The position numbers and the translations under genes are program-made. Shown one piece after another: positions 10,647-19,233 of a stretch of 64,000 nucleotides of DNA (positions are counted from its first letter, which is position 1; the number at the start of each line of letters is the position of its first letter). This DNA comes from Streptomyces flavofungini (GTDB lineage Bacteria; Actinomycetota; Actinomycetes; Streptomycetales; Streptomycetaceae): NCBI RefSeq assembly GCF_030388665.1, contig NZ_CP128846.1, positions 4,414,501-4,478,500 on the forward strand, given 5' to 3'. The notes below the pieces were generated by a model that saw nothing but the letters and a program-made list of their open reading frames with translations, had not been told where the DNA came from and made no database searches.

Positions 10647-11960
10647 ATGAAGGGTTCCGGAAGACGTCTGCTGGCCGTCGTCGTGGGCGGCGTCCTGGTT
10701 CTCGCGGGCTGCGGGGGCGGTGGAGGCGGCGACAAGTCCCCCTCCCGTCCGGCGGCCGCCGACCTCGCGGGCAAGAGCGCACCCCACCAGCCCGTCCCGC
10801 GCGGCAAGGGCAGCAAGGTCGACGACGACTTCAACGGCGACGGCGCCAGGGACCTCGTGCTCGACGCGCTCGCCCATCGCGGGCACGGCGACGACCCCGG
10901 CATCGGCGTCGTCTACGGCAGCCGGCGCGGACTGGTCCCGGGCGCCCGCCAATTGCTCACCGCGCGCGCCAACGGCGCCCGTACGAAGGGCCGGTTGCCC
11001 GCCGCCTTCGAGTCCGAGGCGTCCTGCGACCTGAACGAGGACGGCTTCACCGACCTCGTCGTGTCGACGGACCCGCCCTACGACGGCCAGGGCCGGCCCC
11101 CCGTCCCCCTCCAGCTCCTCTTCGGCTCCCCCGCGGGCCTCACCGGCAAGGCCGTGAAGCTCCAGGTGCCCGCGCGGGCCCGCCTCGGAAACGACTGGGC
11201 GGACCAGCCGGTGTGCGGCGACTTCGACGGCGACGGAGCCCACGACCTCGTCCTCCACGCCAGCGGCTCCCACCTCACGTACCTGCGCGGCCCCTTCACC
11301 CGCAAGGGAGCCCCGCGCGCGGCGGGCAAGCCGATCACCGCCCCCGGAAACGACCTGGCCACCGGCGCGCCCGCCGTCGACGTGAACGACGACGGCTACG
11401 ACGACCTGGTCGTCCGCGAGGAGGCCCGCGCCTCCAAGGGCAGCCTCGTCCTCGGCGGCCCCAAGGGCCCCACCCGCACCGGCGTGCTCTTCCCCGCCTC
11501 GACCGACGTGGCGTTCGGCGCCTTCGGCCGCGCCAAGGGCACGGACGCGGCGCTCGCGGCTCCGGGCGGCATCGCCCTGCGCTACGACGTGCCGGGCACC
11601 GCCCGAGCCGAGATCGACGTGCGGAACGCCACCGTGTCCGCGGGCGACCTCGACGGCGACGGCCGCAGCGAGCTGGTCGTGGGCGGGAGCGGGCCCGGCG
11701 AGGTGTGGGTGTACCGGGGCCGCGCGTCCGGCCTCGCGGCCAACGCGACGGCGACGATCGTGCCCACCCGGGGCCGGGACGGGGCCGTCCAGGTCCTCAA
11801 GGTCGCCGACTTCGACGGCGACCGACGGGCCGACCTGGTCGTGCGGACGGCCTGGGGGCAGGGGCGGGACCGGGTGGAGGTGTATCCCGGCAGGGCCGGG
11901 GCGGACGGGCCGGTGTCCCGGAAGCCGGAGGTCACGTTCTCCACGGCGGGCTTCAGGTAG
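10647..11960 (+). CDS. FG-GAP/VCBS repeat lipoprotein
   Basis: A 437-residue exported protein. The N-terminus has a charged start, a hydrophobic stretch and a lipobox LAGC at about 20-23, so it should be lipid-anchored outside the membrane. At least six calcium-binding FG-GAP motifs of the type DxNxDGxxDL follow, such as DFNGDGARDLVL, DLNEDGFTDLVV, DFDGDGAHDLVL, DVNDDGYDDLVV and DLDGDGRSELVV. Together they should form an integrin-like beta-propeller. Its last ten residues lie in a segment repeated at about 14158 beside a second Cys-rich gene, so the 3' end may have been altered by that duplication. Ligand unknown. Confidence 0.85.
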   Translation: MKGSGRRLLAVVVGGVLVLAGCGGGGGGDKSPSRPAAADLAGKSAPHQPVPRGKGSKVDDDFNGDGARDLVLDALAHRGHGDDPGIGVVYGSRRGLVPGARQLLTARANGARTKGRLPAAFESEASCDLNEDGFTDLVVSTDPPYDGQGRPPVPLQLLFGSPAGLTGKAVKLQVPARARLGNDWADQPVCGDFDGDGAHDLVLHASGSHLTYLRGPFTRKGAPRAAGKPITAPGNDLATGAPAVDVNDDGYDDLVVREEARASKGSLVLGGPKGPTRTGVLFPASTDVAFGAFGRAKGTDAALAAPGGIALRYDVPGTARAEIDVRNATVSAGDLDGDGRSELVVGGSGPGEVWVYRGRASGLAANATATIVPTRGRDGAVQVLKVADFDGDRRADLVVRTAWGQGRDRVEVYPGRAGADGPVSRKPEVTFSTAGFR

Positions 11961-12189
11961 TCGCCGGGTGCGCGGCCCGACGGGCGCGCAGGGAGGTGTT
12001 CCTGGCCGTCTTCCACGCCTCGCGCAGGCGGGTGCCCGGGGCGCAGCCGCCCCCGCTCTGACAGGGGAGGCATCCGTGCAGGTGGCTCACGTAGGCGGTG
12101 TACGCCTCCGCGGCCCGCGCGTCGAGTGGGGCAACGCCGGTGCTCGTGCCGACGACCAGCGCGCCCTCCGGCGGTTCCTCCTCAGTCAT
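11953..12189 (-). CDS. Cys-rich small protein, copy A
   Basis: A 78-residue protein with the pattern HLHGCLPCQ...C followed by RLREAWKTARNTSLRARR. Three cysteines with one His could bind a metal, but this is not shown. Its ATG overlaps the stop of the 69-residue gene upstream by eight bases (ATGACTGA), so translation is coupled. The 3' end overlaps the convergent FG-GAP gene by eight bases. It is closely related to the gene at 14139-14378, also at DNA level, and more distantly to 31801-31995. The family is unknown to me by name. Confidence 0.65.
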   Translation of the reverse strand: MTEEEPPEGALVVGTSTGVAPLDARAAEAYTAYVSHLHGCLPCQSGGGCAPGTRLREAWKTARNTSLRARRAAHPATT

Positions 12190-12391
12190 CGCGTACCGCC
12201 CCTCGCCGGATCACTTCGGCCAGGCGCGCCGCCACGTCCGAGCGCACCCTCCCCAGCTCGACGAGCCGCAGTTGAGGTGAGGCGGGGTCGCCCCTGAGCG
12301 AGGGCAGCACGATGCCGGCATCAGTCAGCGCCGCTCTCAAGGTCTCCACCGCAGCCTGCGGGTCGACGTCGTTGCGTTCCTTCGTTGCCAT
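12182..12391 (-). CDS. Small conserved actinobacterial protein (69 aa)
   Basis: I chose the ATG at 12391 (MATKERNDV) over longer versions because those run into the divergent promoter region. The protein is helical and charged, with AAVETLRAALTDAGIVLPSL and the C-terminal LVELGRVRSDVAARLAEVI. It has no Cys, membrane segment or catalytic motif. Such proteins are common next to XRE/DUF6879 loci in streptomycetes, where their role is unknown. It is the first gene of a two-gene leftward unit with the Cys-rich protein, divergent from the DUF6879 gene. Confidence 0.6.
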   Translation of the reverse strand: MATKERNDVDPQAAVETLRAALTDAGIVLPSLRGDPASPQLRLVELGRVRSDVAARLAEVIRRGAVRDD

Positions 12392-12563
12392 GAACGGGAC
12401 GCTAGAAGGCGGGAGTTGGACAGCGGTACGCTGTTTTCTCGAGTTTGCTCGCTGCCCGCCCGAGATTGCTGAGGTTTTCTCACGCACCGTGCCTGACCCC
12501 GTGGATCGGGGGCGAGAGCCCGGCCATGCTGATGGATCAAGACTCCTGGAAGGGAGAGCGTCC

Positions 12564-13283
12564 ATGGCTCGTCAGTTGCGCTTCACCGGCACGGACAGCA
12601 AGGTCGACGGTTGCCCCGCCCTGCACACGGACGAGGGCACCGGGCAGATCATCGTTCAGGGCACACCCGTCACCGACCCGGAAGACCTGAGGCAGCTCAA
12701 GCATCTCGGAGCCGACGAGGCAGCGGTGGCCGTGCCGCGCGAACTGCTCGTGAACTGGGGGCCGAAGGAGATGGAGCGGGTGCCGGAACTCGTCGACCGA
12801 GCCACCTTCCGCCGTCTGTTCGAGTCATTCCAACACACGGCTTGGCGACTGGAGACGCGACGCGGTTACGCATCGGATCGCGAAGACCCCGACTTTCAGG
12901 AGTTCTTGGCCACCGGCTCCGCACCCTGCGACCCCGATGAGCACTGGTTCGTCAACATCAAGGCCCAGACCGAGGCAGGCAAGCGTGTCGGCCGCGTGCG
13001 GGTCGCCGACCGCCCGATGACCACCGAGCAGCGGTTCTTGCTCGACTACGCCCGGCACAACGCGGCGGTTGGCGAGGACATCCGGTATCTGTGGCGGGAG
13101 GACGCGGCCGACCTGCCCGCCGAAGACTTCTGGATCTTCGACTCGCGCCTGGTCGCGCTGCTGCACTTCGATGACGCCGACGAGATCGTGAACATCGAGC
13201 TGATCACCGAACCGGCCGAGGTCGTCCGGTACGCGGCGATGCACCACGCCGTGCCCTTCGACCAGTTCGCCCCGGCCGAATGA
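12564..13283 (+). CDS. DUF6879 family protein
   Basis: A 239-residue protein read from the ATG at 12564, with AGGGAG upstream. The first ~70 residues (MARQLRFTG...VTDPEDLRQL) form a separate region. The rest has the DUF6879 pattern: FRRLFESFQHTAWRLETRRG, a GKRVGRVRVAD segment, RFLLDYARHNAAVGEDIRYL and DFWIFDSRLVALLHFDD. The family is Streptomyces-rich and of unknown biochemistry. It is nearly always followed by an XRE/DUF5753 regulator, as here (ten bases apart), so the two form an operon. Confidence 0.8.
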   Translation: MARQLRFTGTDSKVDGCPALHTDEGTGQIIVQGTPVTDPEDLRQLKHLGADEAAVAVPRELLVNWGPKEMERVPELVDRATFRRLFESFQHTAWRLETRRGYASDREDPDFQEFLATGSAPCDPDEHWFVNIKAQTEAGKRVGRVRVADRPMTTEQRFLLDYARHNAAVGEDIRYLWREDAADLPAEDFWIFDSRLVALLHFDDADEIVNIELITEPAEVVRYAAMHHAVPFDQFAPAE

Positions 13284-13293
13284 CGCGTGACCG

Positions 13294-14145
13294 GTGAGCA
13301 CTGACTACCAGCGAGCCAGGGCGGCCCTGGGGACGCGACTGCGCGAACTCCGGTTCACCTGCCCTGGTGGTCGGCTCACCGGTCAGCAGCTCGCCCAGCG
13401 GCTCGGCTGGCCCGGTTCCAAGGTCAGCAAGCTGGAGAACGGCAGGCAGACGGCCACCCCCGAGGATCTGAGGGCGTGGGCCGACGCGACCGGGCAGCCG
13501 GGTGTGTACGCCGAGCTTGCCGCCCGCCTTGCGGGGTTCGAGTTCCACATCCGCTCATGGCGTCGCGCGCTGGCGAACGGCTTCAAGCCGCTGCACGAGG
13601 GGCTGAGCGCCGAGATCGACCGCACCTCGGACATGTGGATCTGGGAAGAGTCCGTGATCGCCGGGCTGTTGCAGACCCCCGAGTACGCGCGCCACGTCAT
13701 CCGGCGCTTTGCCGAGCTGCTGGGCGGAGCCGGCGACATCGAGGCCGCCGTGCGTTCCCGGGCACAGCGGCAGGAGTGGCTGTACCGGCCCGGTCGCACG
13801 CTGCACGTCCTGATGTGGGAAGCCGCGTTACGGTCGATGATCTGTCCGCCCTCGGTGCTGGCCGCGCAGCTCGACCGCCTTACCGGGGTGCTCGGGATGG
13901 ACACCGTGGAGCTCGGCATCGTCCCGTTCACGGCCCCTGTGAGGATCGCGCCCGCCAACGGCTTCTGGGTCCTTGATGACCGGCTCGTGGTCACGGAGGA
14001 CTGGCACGCCGAGATGTGGTTGGACGACGCCGACAACATCGCCTTGTACGGGAAGATCTGGAAGACCCTCAGCGAGTCGGCCGTGTACGGGGCCGACGCC
14101 CACAACGTCATCAACGCGGCGCGGCGTGCCCTGAACCCTCAGTGA
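13294..14145 (+). CDS. XRE regulator with DUF5753 domain
   Basis: A 283-residue WhiJ-like regulator read from a GTG at 13294. The helix-turn-helix is at about 27-62 (LTGQQLAQRLGWPGSKVSKL). DUF5753 follows (about 95-280) with IAGLLQTPEYARHVI, RQEWLYRP, ANGFWVLDDRLVVTEDW and LDDADNIALYGKIWKTL. Such proteins work with small or DUF partners in Streptomyces development and antibiotic control. The DUF6879 protein encoded just upstream is the likely partner. It converges on the Cys-rich gene at 14139, with a seven-base overlap of the two ends. Confidence 0.9.
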   Translation: MSTDYQRARAALGTRLRELRFTCPGGRLTGQQLAQRLGWPGSKVSKLENGRQTATPEDLRAWADATGQPGVYAELAARLAGFEFHIRSWRRALANGFKPLHEGLSAEIDRTSDMWIWEESVIAGLLQTPEYARHVIRRFAELLGGAGDIEAAVRSRAQRQEWLYRPGRTLHVLMWEAALRSMICPPSVLAAQLDRLTGVLGMDTVELGIVPFTAPVRIAPANGFWVLDDRLVVTEDWHAEMWLDDADNIALYGKIWKTLSESAVYGADAHNVINAARRALNPQ

Positions 14146-14378
14146 CCCGAGCGACGGGGTCCCGTTCTCCACAGCGGGGTTCGGGTGATCGCCGGGTGTG
14201 CTGCGCGGCGGGCCCGCAGGGAGGTATTCCTGGCCGTCTTCCATGCGTCGCTCAGTCGGGTGCCGATGGGGCAGCTGCCGCTTACGTCCCCGTCCTGGCA
14301 CGGTTGGCAGCCGTGCAGGTGACCCACGTAGGCGGCGTAGGCCTCCGCGGCCAGCGCGTCCAGCTCGGCGACGCTCAC
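14139..14378 (-). CDS. Cys-rich small protein, copy B
   Basis: A protein of 79 residues starting at a GTG at 14378 that overlaps the stop of the upstream gene (GTGA). It contains AYAAYVGHLHGCQPCQ, a third Cys in GSCPIGTRL, and DAWKTARNTSLRARR. It is nearly identical to copy A through the motif region. Copy A ends at a TGA where this copy has CGA, so it reads on for about 13 more residues through the repeat. It forms a translationally coupled pair with the gene at 14375-14842. Confidence 0.65.
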   Translation of the reverse strand: MSVAELDALAAEAYAAYVGHLHGCQPCQDGDVSGSCPIGTRLSDAWKTARNTSLRARRAAHPAITRTPLWRTGPRRSGH

Positions 14379-14842
14379 GGTTCGACCGCCCTCAGGGTCT
14401 CGGCCGTCAGGAGCAGCGCGGCCAGGTGCGCGGGGTCGCACAGGTCGCCCGGGGCGCCGGGTGGGACCACCCACCGAGTGAGGGTCGACACCGGCTGCCC
14501 CAGGCGCGGGACGCCGAGGAAGGTGTGGGTGCTGAGCCGCTCCTCGGCCCCGTTCCAGGGGGAGTCCGGGGCGATGAGGACGTAGTACGGGCCGGGGGCG
14601 CCGCGGGTGTCGCGGATCACGGGGCCCGCGAGCCAGTCGCGCAGGAACGCGGCCACCGTGCGGGGGTCGTCGCTGTGGACGGCGGCGTGGATCCGGGCGG
14701 CGGGCACGCGGACGGCGTCGAAGCGGAGGCCCAGGGGGAGGAGGGCGACGCCGCGCTCGGCCCAGGCGGCGTGGACGGTGGCGGGGTGGGGGTCGGCGCT
14801 CGCGAGCCAGGCGCTGATCCGGTGTGCGTCGTGGCGGAGCAT
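14375..14842 (-). CDS. Conserved hypothetical protein paired with Cys-rich protein
   Basis: A 155-residue protein read from the ATG at 14842. Key segments are AWAERGVALLPLGLRFDAVR, a DWLAGPVI stretch, PYYVLIAPD, HTFLGVPRLG and WVVPPGAPGDLCDPAHLAAL. It is clearly homologous to the protein at 31992-32474, which sits before the same kind of Cys-rich gene. The order of segments recalls the bifunctional DNA primase/polymerase-like proteins of actinomycetes, but no catalytic acidic motif is visible, so I do not assign that function. It lies just downstream of two XRE-TPR regulators. Confidence 0.6.
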   Translation of the reverse strand: MLRHDAHRISAWLASADPHPATVHAAWAERGVALLPLGLRFDAVRVPAARIHAAVHSDDPRTVAAFLRDWLAGPVIRDTRGAPGPYYVLIAPDSPWNGAEERLSTHTFLGVPRLGQPVSTLTRWVVPPGAPGDLCDPAHLAALLLTAETLRAVEP

Positions 14843-14927
14843 GGGCGTGGAGGGCCCCGGGGGCGGGGGGATTCGGGTCACATGGGGGACGGTAGGCGCG
14901 CCCGGGCCCTGCAAGGGGGAAGGCCCG

Positions 14928-14947
14928 TACCCCCTCGCCGAGGGGTA
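14928..14947. terminator. Hairpin between XRE-TPR gene and paired module
   Basis: TACCCC(C)TCGCCG(A)GGGGTA is an inverted repeat, with a further TACCCCCT copy at 14954-14961. It lies just after the stop of the XRE-TPR gene at 14969 and upstream of the start at 14842. It could be a terminator or an operator. Confidence 0.35.
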
Positions 14948-14968
14948 GCGTTCCTACCCCCTGCGTGA

Positions 14969-16231
14969 TCAGACAGGCACGCCTAGTTCCCGCGCCAGCC
15001 CTTCCGCGTCCTCACGCACCATCTGCGGCCCCGACGTCACGAGACCCGGCAGTGCCGACCGTGTGTAGAGGTTGAACTGGATGGTCTCCGGGGACTCCCG
15101 GTGGGCGCGTTGCAGGTACGACACGACGGCAGCGCCCTCGTTGCGCAGGCCGTGCGCCCGCGCTGTCTCGATGAGGTGGTACGAACGGCGGGTGGCCGAG
15201 GGGATCCCGCGCAGGTTGACGGCGTCCGCGACCTCCAGCGCCTTGCCCGGTTGCACCAGGTCGTTGTGCATGGTGATGGCGTATCCGTCGACGACGCCCC
15301 GCCCGAAGATCAGCCACGGGTGCGCGTAGTCGTCGCCGAGCCTGCGCGCGGCCGCGTCGGCCTTGTCCCAGTACCGCCACGCGTCGCCCGCCTGCCCCGT
15401 CTTGGCGTAGGACAGGGCCACCGCCAGGTACAGCAGACCACGGCGGGCGATGCACTCCGGGTCGTCCGTGTCCGGCAGCAGGGCGACGGCCTGCTCGGCG
15501 AGTTCGACGCGCGCCTCGGCCGCCTCGCCCGCGTCGCGGTGGACGTGGTTGACGTACCAGGCTGCGGCGGCGATGGCGCGCGGGCTGTCGGCGTCCTGCG
15601 CCGCCGTCATCGCCCGATCGCCGGTGAGCATGATCAGGTCTGGGGCGGGCTGGAAGGACAGGAACAGCTGTGCCAGGTGGTACGCCTCGGCCTGTGCCAT
15701 CAGCGCCTTGCGGCGGTCCGCACCCTCAAGGGTCCGGGCGGCGTGCCGGGTGTCGGCGAGCAGGGCGGGCAGCAGCCGTCCGATGCGGGTGCGGTTGCCC
15801 TCGCCGGATTCGATGCGGCCTGCGGGCCGCTCAGCCGCGTGCCACAGCTTCCACGCCTGCCGCAGCCTGGCAGCGAGCACCTCGACCGGCTCGGCCGGTC
15901 GGGCGGCGGCAGCCAACTGGGGCTTGTTCAAGGCGTCCTTGACGACGGGCAGTTGCCGGTGCTCGGCCTTGGTGAAACTTGCGGCGGCGATGCGGTCGTC
16001 CCCGGTCAGCTCCGCGATGTCCTCGACCCCGAGGACCTGCGCGAGCCGCAGCAACTTGGGCAGCCGGGGCATGGCGATGGTGCCCCGCTCGACGGCCTTC
16101 ACCCATTCCTCGGAGTGTCCCATCACGTCCGCGACGTATGCGCGTGTTCTGCCCGTACGGGTCCGCGCGCGCTGGACGCGCTGACCGAAGGTGAGCTGAC
16201 GTACCTCACCGGTGTCGGGAGTATCGGTCAT
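14969..16231 (-). CDS. XRE-TPR regulator 1
   Basis: A 420-residue protein read from the ATG at 16231. The helix-turn-helix is at about 13-70 (FGQRVQRARTRTGRTRAYVA, then MGHSEEWVKAVERG). The rest is helical with tetratricopeptide-like pairs: HAARTLEGADRRKALMAQAE, ALSYAKTGQAGDAWRYWDKA and AAVVSYLQRAHRESPETIQF. Proteins of this build often sense peptides or small ligands in their TPR groove. It is followed by the coupled pair at 14842-14139 and preceded by a paralogue (16309-17559), so the four genes are probably one leftward unit. Confidence 0.8.
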   Translation of the reverse strand: MTDTPDTGEVRQLTFGQRVQRARTRTGRTRAYVADVMGHSEEWVKAVERGTIAMPRLPKLLRLAQVLGVEDIAELTGDDRIAAASFTKAEHRQLPVVKDALNKPQLAAAARPAEPVEVLAARLRQAWKLWHAAERPAGRIESGEGNRTRIGRLLPALLADTRHAARTLEGADRRKALMAQAEAYHLAQLFLSFQPAPDLIMLTGDRAMTAAQDADSPRAIAAAAWYVNHVHRDAGEAAEARVELAEQAVALLPDTDDPECIARRGLLYLAVALSYAKTGQAGDAWRYWDKADAAARRLGDDYAHPWLIFGRGVVDGYAITMHNDLVQPGKALEVADAVNLRGIPSATRRSYHLIETARAHGLRNEGAAVVSYLQRAHRESPETIQFNLYTRSALPGLVTSGPQMVREDAEGLARELGVPV

Positions 16232-16308
16232 ACCGGCGCCTCCGTTCAGGGCTCGACTCTCCGAACGTACCCCTGAAGACCCCACCCGTACGCAAGAAGT
16301 CTGGCCCC

Positions 16309-17559
16309 TCAGGCGCCCAGCAAGCCGATCCCCATGGCCAGTTCGGCCGCGCGGTGCCGTCGGCCCGCCTGTTTCGACTCCGTCTCCTCCAGAATGATGC
16401 GGCGCGCGTAGCCGTTGTAGCGGATCGTCTCCGGTGCGGCCTCGTACGCCTTCTGCAGCGTGGCGATCGCCACGTCCGGCTGCCCGTCGAGCTGGAAGCC
16501 ACGGGCCTCCTCGATCCGGTGCCGGGCCCGGCGCGGACGCGACTTGATGACGGCCTTGTCCGCGCGGGCCGCCTGGCGCACCGACTCGCCGCCCTGGCGC
16601 AGTTCGACCGCCACGGTGACAGCGTGCGCGCCCATGATGGCCCGGCTGAAGCTGGTAACGGGGTGGAAGTAGTCCGTCGGCAGCCGGGCCGCCATGTCCT
16701 TCGCCTTGTCCCAGTGCCGCCACGCCGTACCGGTGTCGCGGCGCCGGGCCGCGGTGTACCCGAGCTCGAACTCCAGGGCGCCCGCGATGGCGAGTACGTC
16801 GTCGTCGGCGTCGGGCAGGAGGGGTTCGAGGAAGCGGATCGCTTCGAGGTTGACGGTGTCGGCGGCGTCGAAGTGCCGGGGCCCGGTGTCGCGGTGGGCC
16901 TGCGCCAGGAGCCAGGCGGCCACGCCGATGGCGTGCGGGTCGCCCGAGTCCTGCGCGGCGACCATCCCGCGCTCCGCGACCCGCCACAGCAGGGCGGCGT
17001 CGGGCTGGTAGGCGAGGAAGAACTGCGACAGCGAGTACGTCTCGGCGAGGCGGGCCTGGGCCGCCCGGCGCTCGGCGGCCGTCTCGGCGTGCCGCGCGAT
17101 CGCCCGCGCGTCGCGGATCAGGTCGGGCAGCAACTTGCCGATGGCCTCACGGTGGTTGGGCGACTGGTGCCGTGCCTTCCAGGCCACGTAGAGACGGGCT
17201 TCCAGGTGCGCGACGGGGGGCGGCTCCACGACCGCCGCCAGGGCGAAGTCGTCGACGGCCGCCTGGACGGCGGCGAGGCGGGGATGGCCGGGCCCGGCGA
17301 ACAGATCCACGTGCGCGTCCGCGCGACCGGTCAGCTCGGCCAGGTCGCGTACGCGCAGCGCCTCGGCGATGCGCAGCACCATGTCGAGCGCGGGGGCCCG
17401 CTGCTGACCGTTCTCGATCTTGCGGAGGGTGTGCACCGACACCCCGATGAAGTCCGCGAGTTGGGCGCGGGTCATGCCACGGCGCTCGCGGAGGATCTGC
17501 ACGCGCTGACCGAAGCGCAGCGGGTCGGCGTACGGGTCCGGAGTGTCACCTGAGGACAT
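16309..17559 (-). CDS. XRE-TPR regulator 2
   Basis: A 416-residue paralogue of the preceding protein, read from the ATG at 17559 (the longer version runs into the divergent region). The helix-turn-helix (about 15-70) has FGQRVQILRERRGMTRAQLA, FIGVSVHTLRKIENG and the same DLAELTG ending. TPR-like pairs match the paralogue, for example TGTAWRHWDKAKDMA and ATLQKAYEAAPETIRYNGYA. The shared FGQRVQ, AELTG and APETI landmarks show a tandem duplication. Spacing to the next gene is 77 bases. Ligand and targets are unknown. Confidence 0.8.
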   Translation of the reverse strand: MSSGDTPDPYADPLRFGQRVQILRERRGMTRAQLADFIGVSVHTLRKIENGQQRAPALDMVLRIAEALRVRDLAELTGRADAHVDLFAGPGHPRLAAVQAAVDDFALAAVVEPPPVAHLEARLYVAWKARHQSPNHREAIGKLLPDLIRDARAIARHAETAAERRAAQARLAETYSLSQFFLAYQPDAALLWRVAERGMVAAQDSGDPHAIGVAAWLLAQAHRDTGPRHFDAADTVNLEAIRFLEPLLPDADDDVLAIAGALEFELGYTAARRRDTGTAWRHWDKAKDMAARLPTDYFHPVTSFSRAIMGAHAVTVAVELRQGGESVRQAARADKAVIKSRPRRARHRIEEARGFQLDGQPDVAIATLQKAYEAAPETIRYNGYARRIILEETESKQAGRRHRAAELAMGIGLLGA

Positions 17560-17786
17560 CACGGCCTGCCCCTCTCTGAACGGCTCACCACCGCCAGCGT
17601 ATGGGGCGGGGCCGACCCACGTGAGGCTTCCTCGGACTCCGGGCGCGCGCGGGACCCCCCACAAGCCCCGCCTCGCACAACCTTTCCCTCCCCCCACCGG
17701 TCACACCCCCGGAACCCCACACCACCGTTCACCCGAGGTCCACCCCCTGGTGACCCCCCGTGAACCCACGAGCCCGGGAGCCCCAC

Positions 17787-19178
17787 GTGCGCGCAAGAAG
17801 CCTGGCCGTCGCGGTCACCGCCGCAGCCCTCGCCGCCGGAGGGCTCACCCTGCCCCTGGCCGGGACGGCCACCGCGGCCCCGGCCGCCCTCAAGGACGAC
17901 TACAACGGGGACGGCTACCGCGACCTCGCGGTGGGCGCGCCGAACGGCAACTCGGTGACGGTGACGTTCGGTTCGGCCTCGGGCGTGAAGCCGGGCCGGG
18001 GCACGACCGTCACGCAGAACACCGCCGGGGTCCCCGGCACCACCGAGCCCGGCGACGAGTTCGGCGAGAACGTCACCAGCGGCGACGTGAACAGCGACGG
18101 CTACGCCGACCTGATCGTGGGCGCCCCCGGCGAGAAGGTGGCGGGCAAGCCCGACGGCACGGTCACGATCGTCTGGGGCGGCAGGAACGGCTTCAAGACG
18201 GGCGGCAAGACCCTCACCGCGCCCAGCGCCGACGACCACCGCTTCGGCGAGGCCGCCAGCTTCGTCGACATCGACGGCGACGAGGTGGCCAACCTCGCGG
18301 TGATCAGCGGCGGCCACTGGTGGTACTACGCCGACGGCATCCCGCGGGACGGCCGCGCGATCCCGCTCGAAGTCGACTTCCTGCCCAAGGACGTCCGCCT
18401 GGACGACATGGTCGCGGGCCACTTCACGAACAAGGACGGCTACACCTACGTCCTCGCGGGCGAGCGCGCGGACGGCGGCGCCTACACCGCGTACATGAAG
18501 GGCGGCGCCGGTGACCTCGGCTACTGGTCGGGCGTCCTGGCCGAGGGCGACGACCGGACGGCGACGCGCGGCCCGCTCGCCGGGGGCGACGTCAACGGCG
18601 ACGGCTACGACGACCTGATCACCGGCAACCCGCGTGCGGGCAAGGGCGGTTCGGTCAGCGTGCGCCTCGGCGCGGACTCCAAGATGGGCGCGCCCGCGAC
18701 GTACACGCAGGACAGCGCGGGCGTGCCCGGCGCGGACGAGGCGGGCGACGGCTTCGGCGCGGCGGTGGCCGCGGGCGACGTGACCGGCGACGGCCGCGCG
18801 GACGTGGCGGTGGGGGCACCCGGGGAGCAGGTCGGAACCGTTCCGGGCACGGGGAGCGTGACCCTGTTCAAGGGCTCGGCGAACGGCCTGACCGGTGGCA
18901 GGTCCTGGCACCAGGAGACGACGGGCGTCCCTGGAGTCGCCGAGAAGAACGACCGGTTCGGGTCGTCCGTGCGCCTGAAGGACATCAACAAGAACGGCAG
19001 GGCCGACCTGGCGATCGGCGCGCGCGGCGAAGACATCGGCAGTTCGGCGGACGCGGGCGCCGTGTGGGTGCTTCGCGGTACGACCACGGGCGCCACGACG
19101 TCGTACGCGACCTCTTTCAACGGCGCGGACTTCGGCGCGGGCGGGGCCGGAAGGGGCTTCGGCGAGACGCTGCGCTGA
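17787..19178 (+). CDS. Secreted FG-GAP repeat protein
   Basis: I chose the GTG at 17787 (GGGAG upstream) over a GTG at 17760. The 463-residue product starts with a classical signal peptide ending in ATAAPAA. FG-GAP repeats follow, including DYNGDGYRDLAVGAPNG, DVNSDGYADLIVGAPGEK, DVNGDGYDDLITGNP, DVTGDGRADVAVGAPGEQ and INKNGRADLAIGARGE. Several repeats carry the GVPG...E.GD.FG loop between blades, so a seven-bladed calcium propeller is likely. It is followed by a paralogue 55 bases on. Function is not known; adhesion or a sensory surface role is possible. Confidence 0.87.
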   Translation: MRARSLAVAVTAAALAAGGLTLPLAGTATAAPAALKDDYNGDGYRDLAVGAPNGNSVTVTFGSASGVKPGRGTTVTQNTAGVPGTTEPGDEFGENVTSGDVNSDGYADLIVGAPGEKVAGKPDGTVTIVWGGRNGFKTGGKTLTAPSADDHRFGEAASFVDIDGDEVANLAVISGGHWWYYADGIPRDGRAIPLEVDFLPKDVRLDDMVAGHFTNKDGYTYVLAGERADGGAYTAYMKGGAGDLGYWSGVLAEGDDRTATRGPLAGGDVNGDGYDDLITGNPRAGKGGSVSVRLGADSKMGAPATYTQDSAGVPGADEAGDGFGAAVAAGDVTGDGRADVAVGAPGEQVGTVPGTGSVTLFKGSANGLTGGRSWHQETTGVPGVAEKNDRFGSSVRLKDINKNGRADLAIGARGEDIGSSADAGAVWVLRGTTTGATTSYATSFNGADFGAGGAGRGFGETLR

Positions 19179-19233
19179 GTACGACCGCCACTGACCTTCA
19201 CCTCACCTACGTACAACGCTGGTTGGAGCTACC

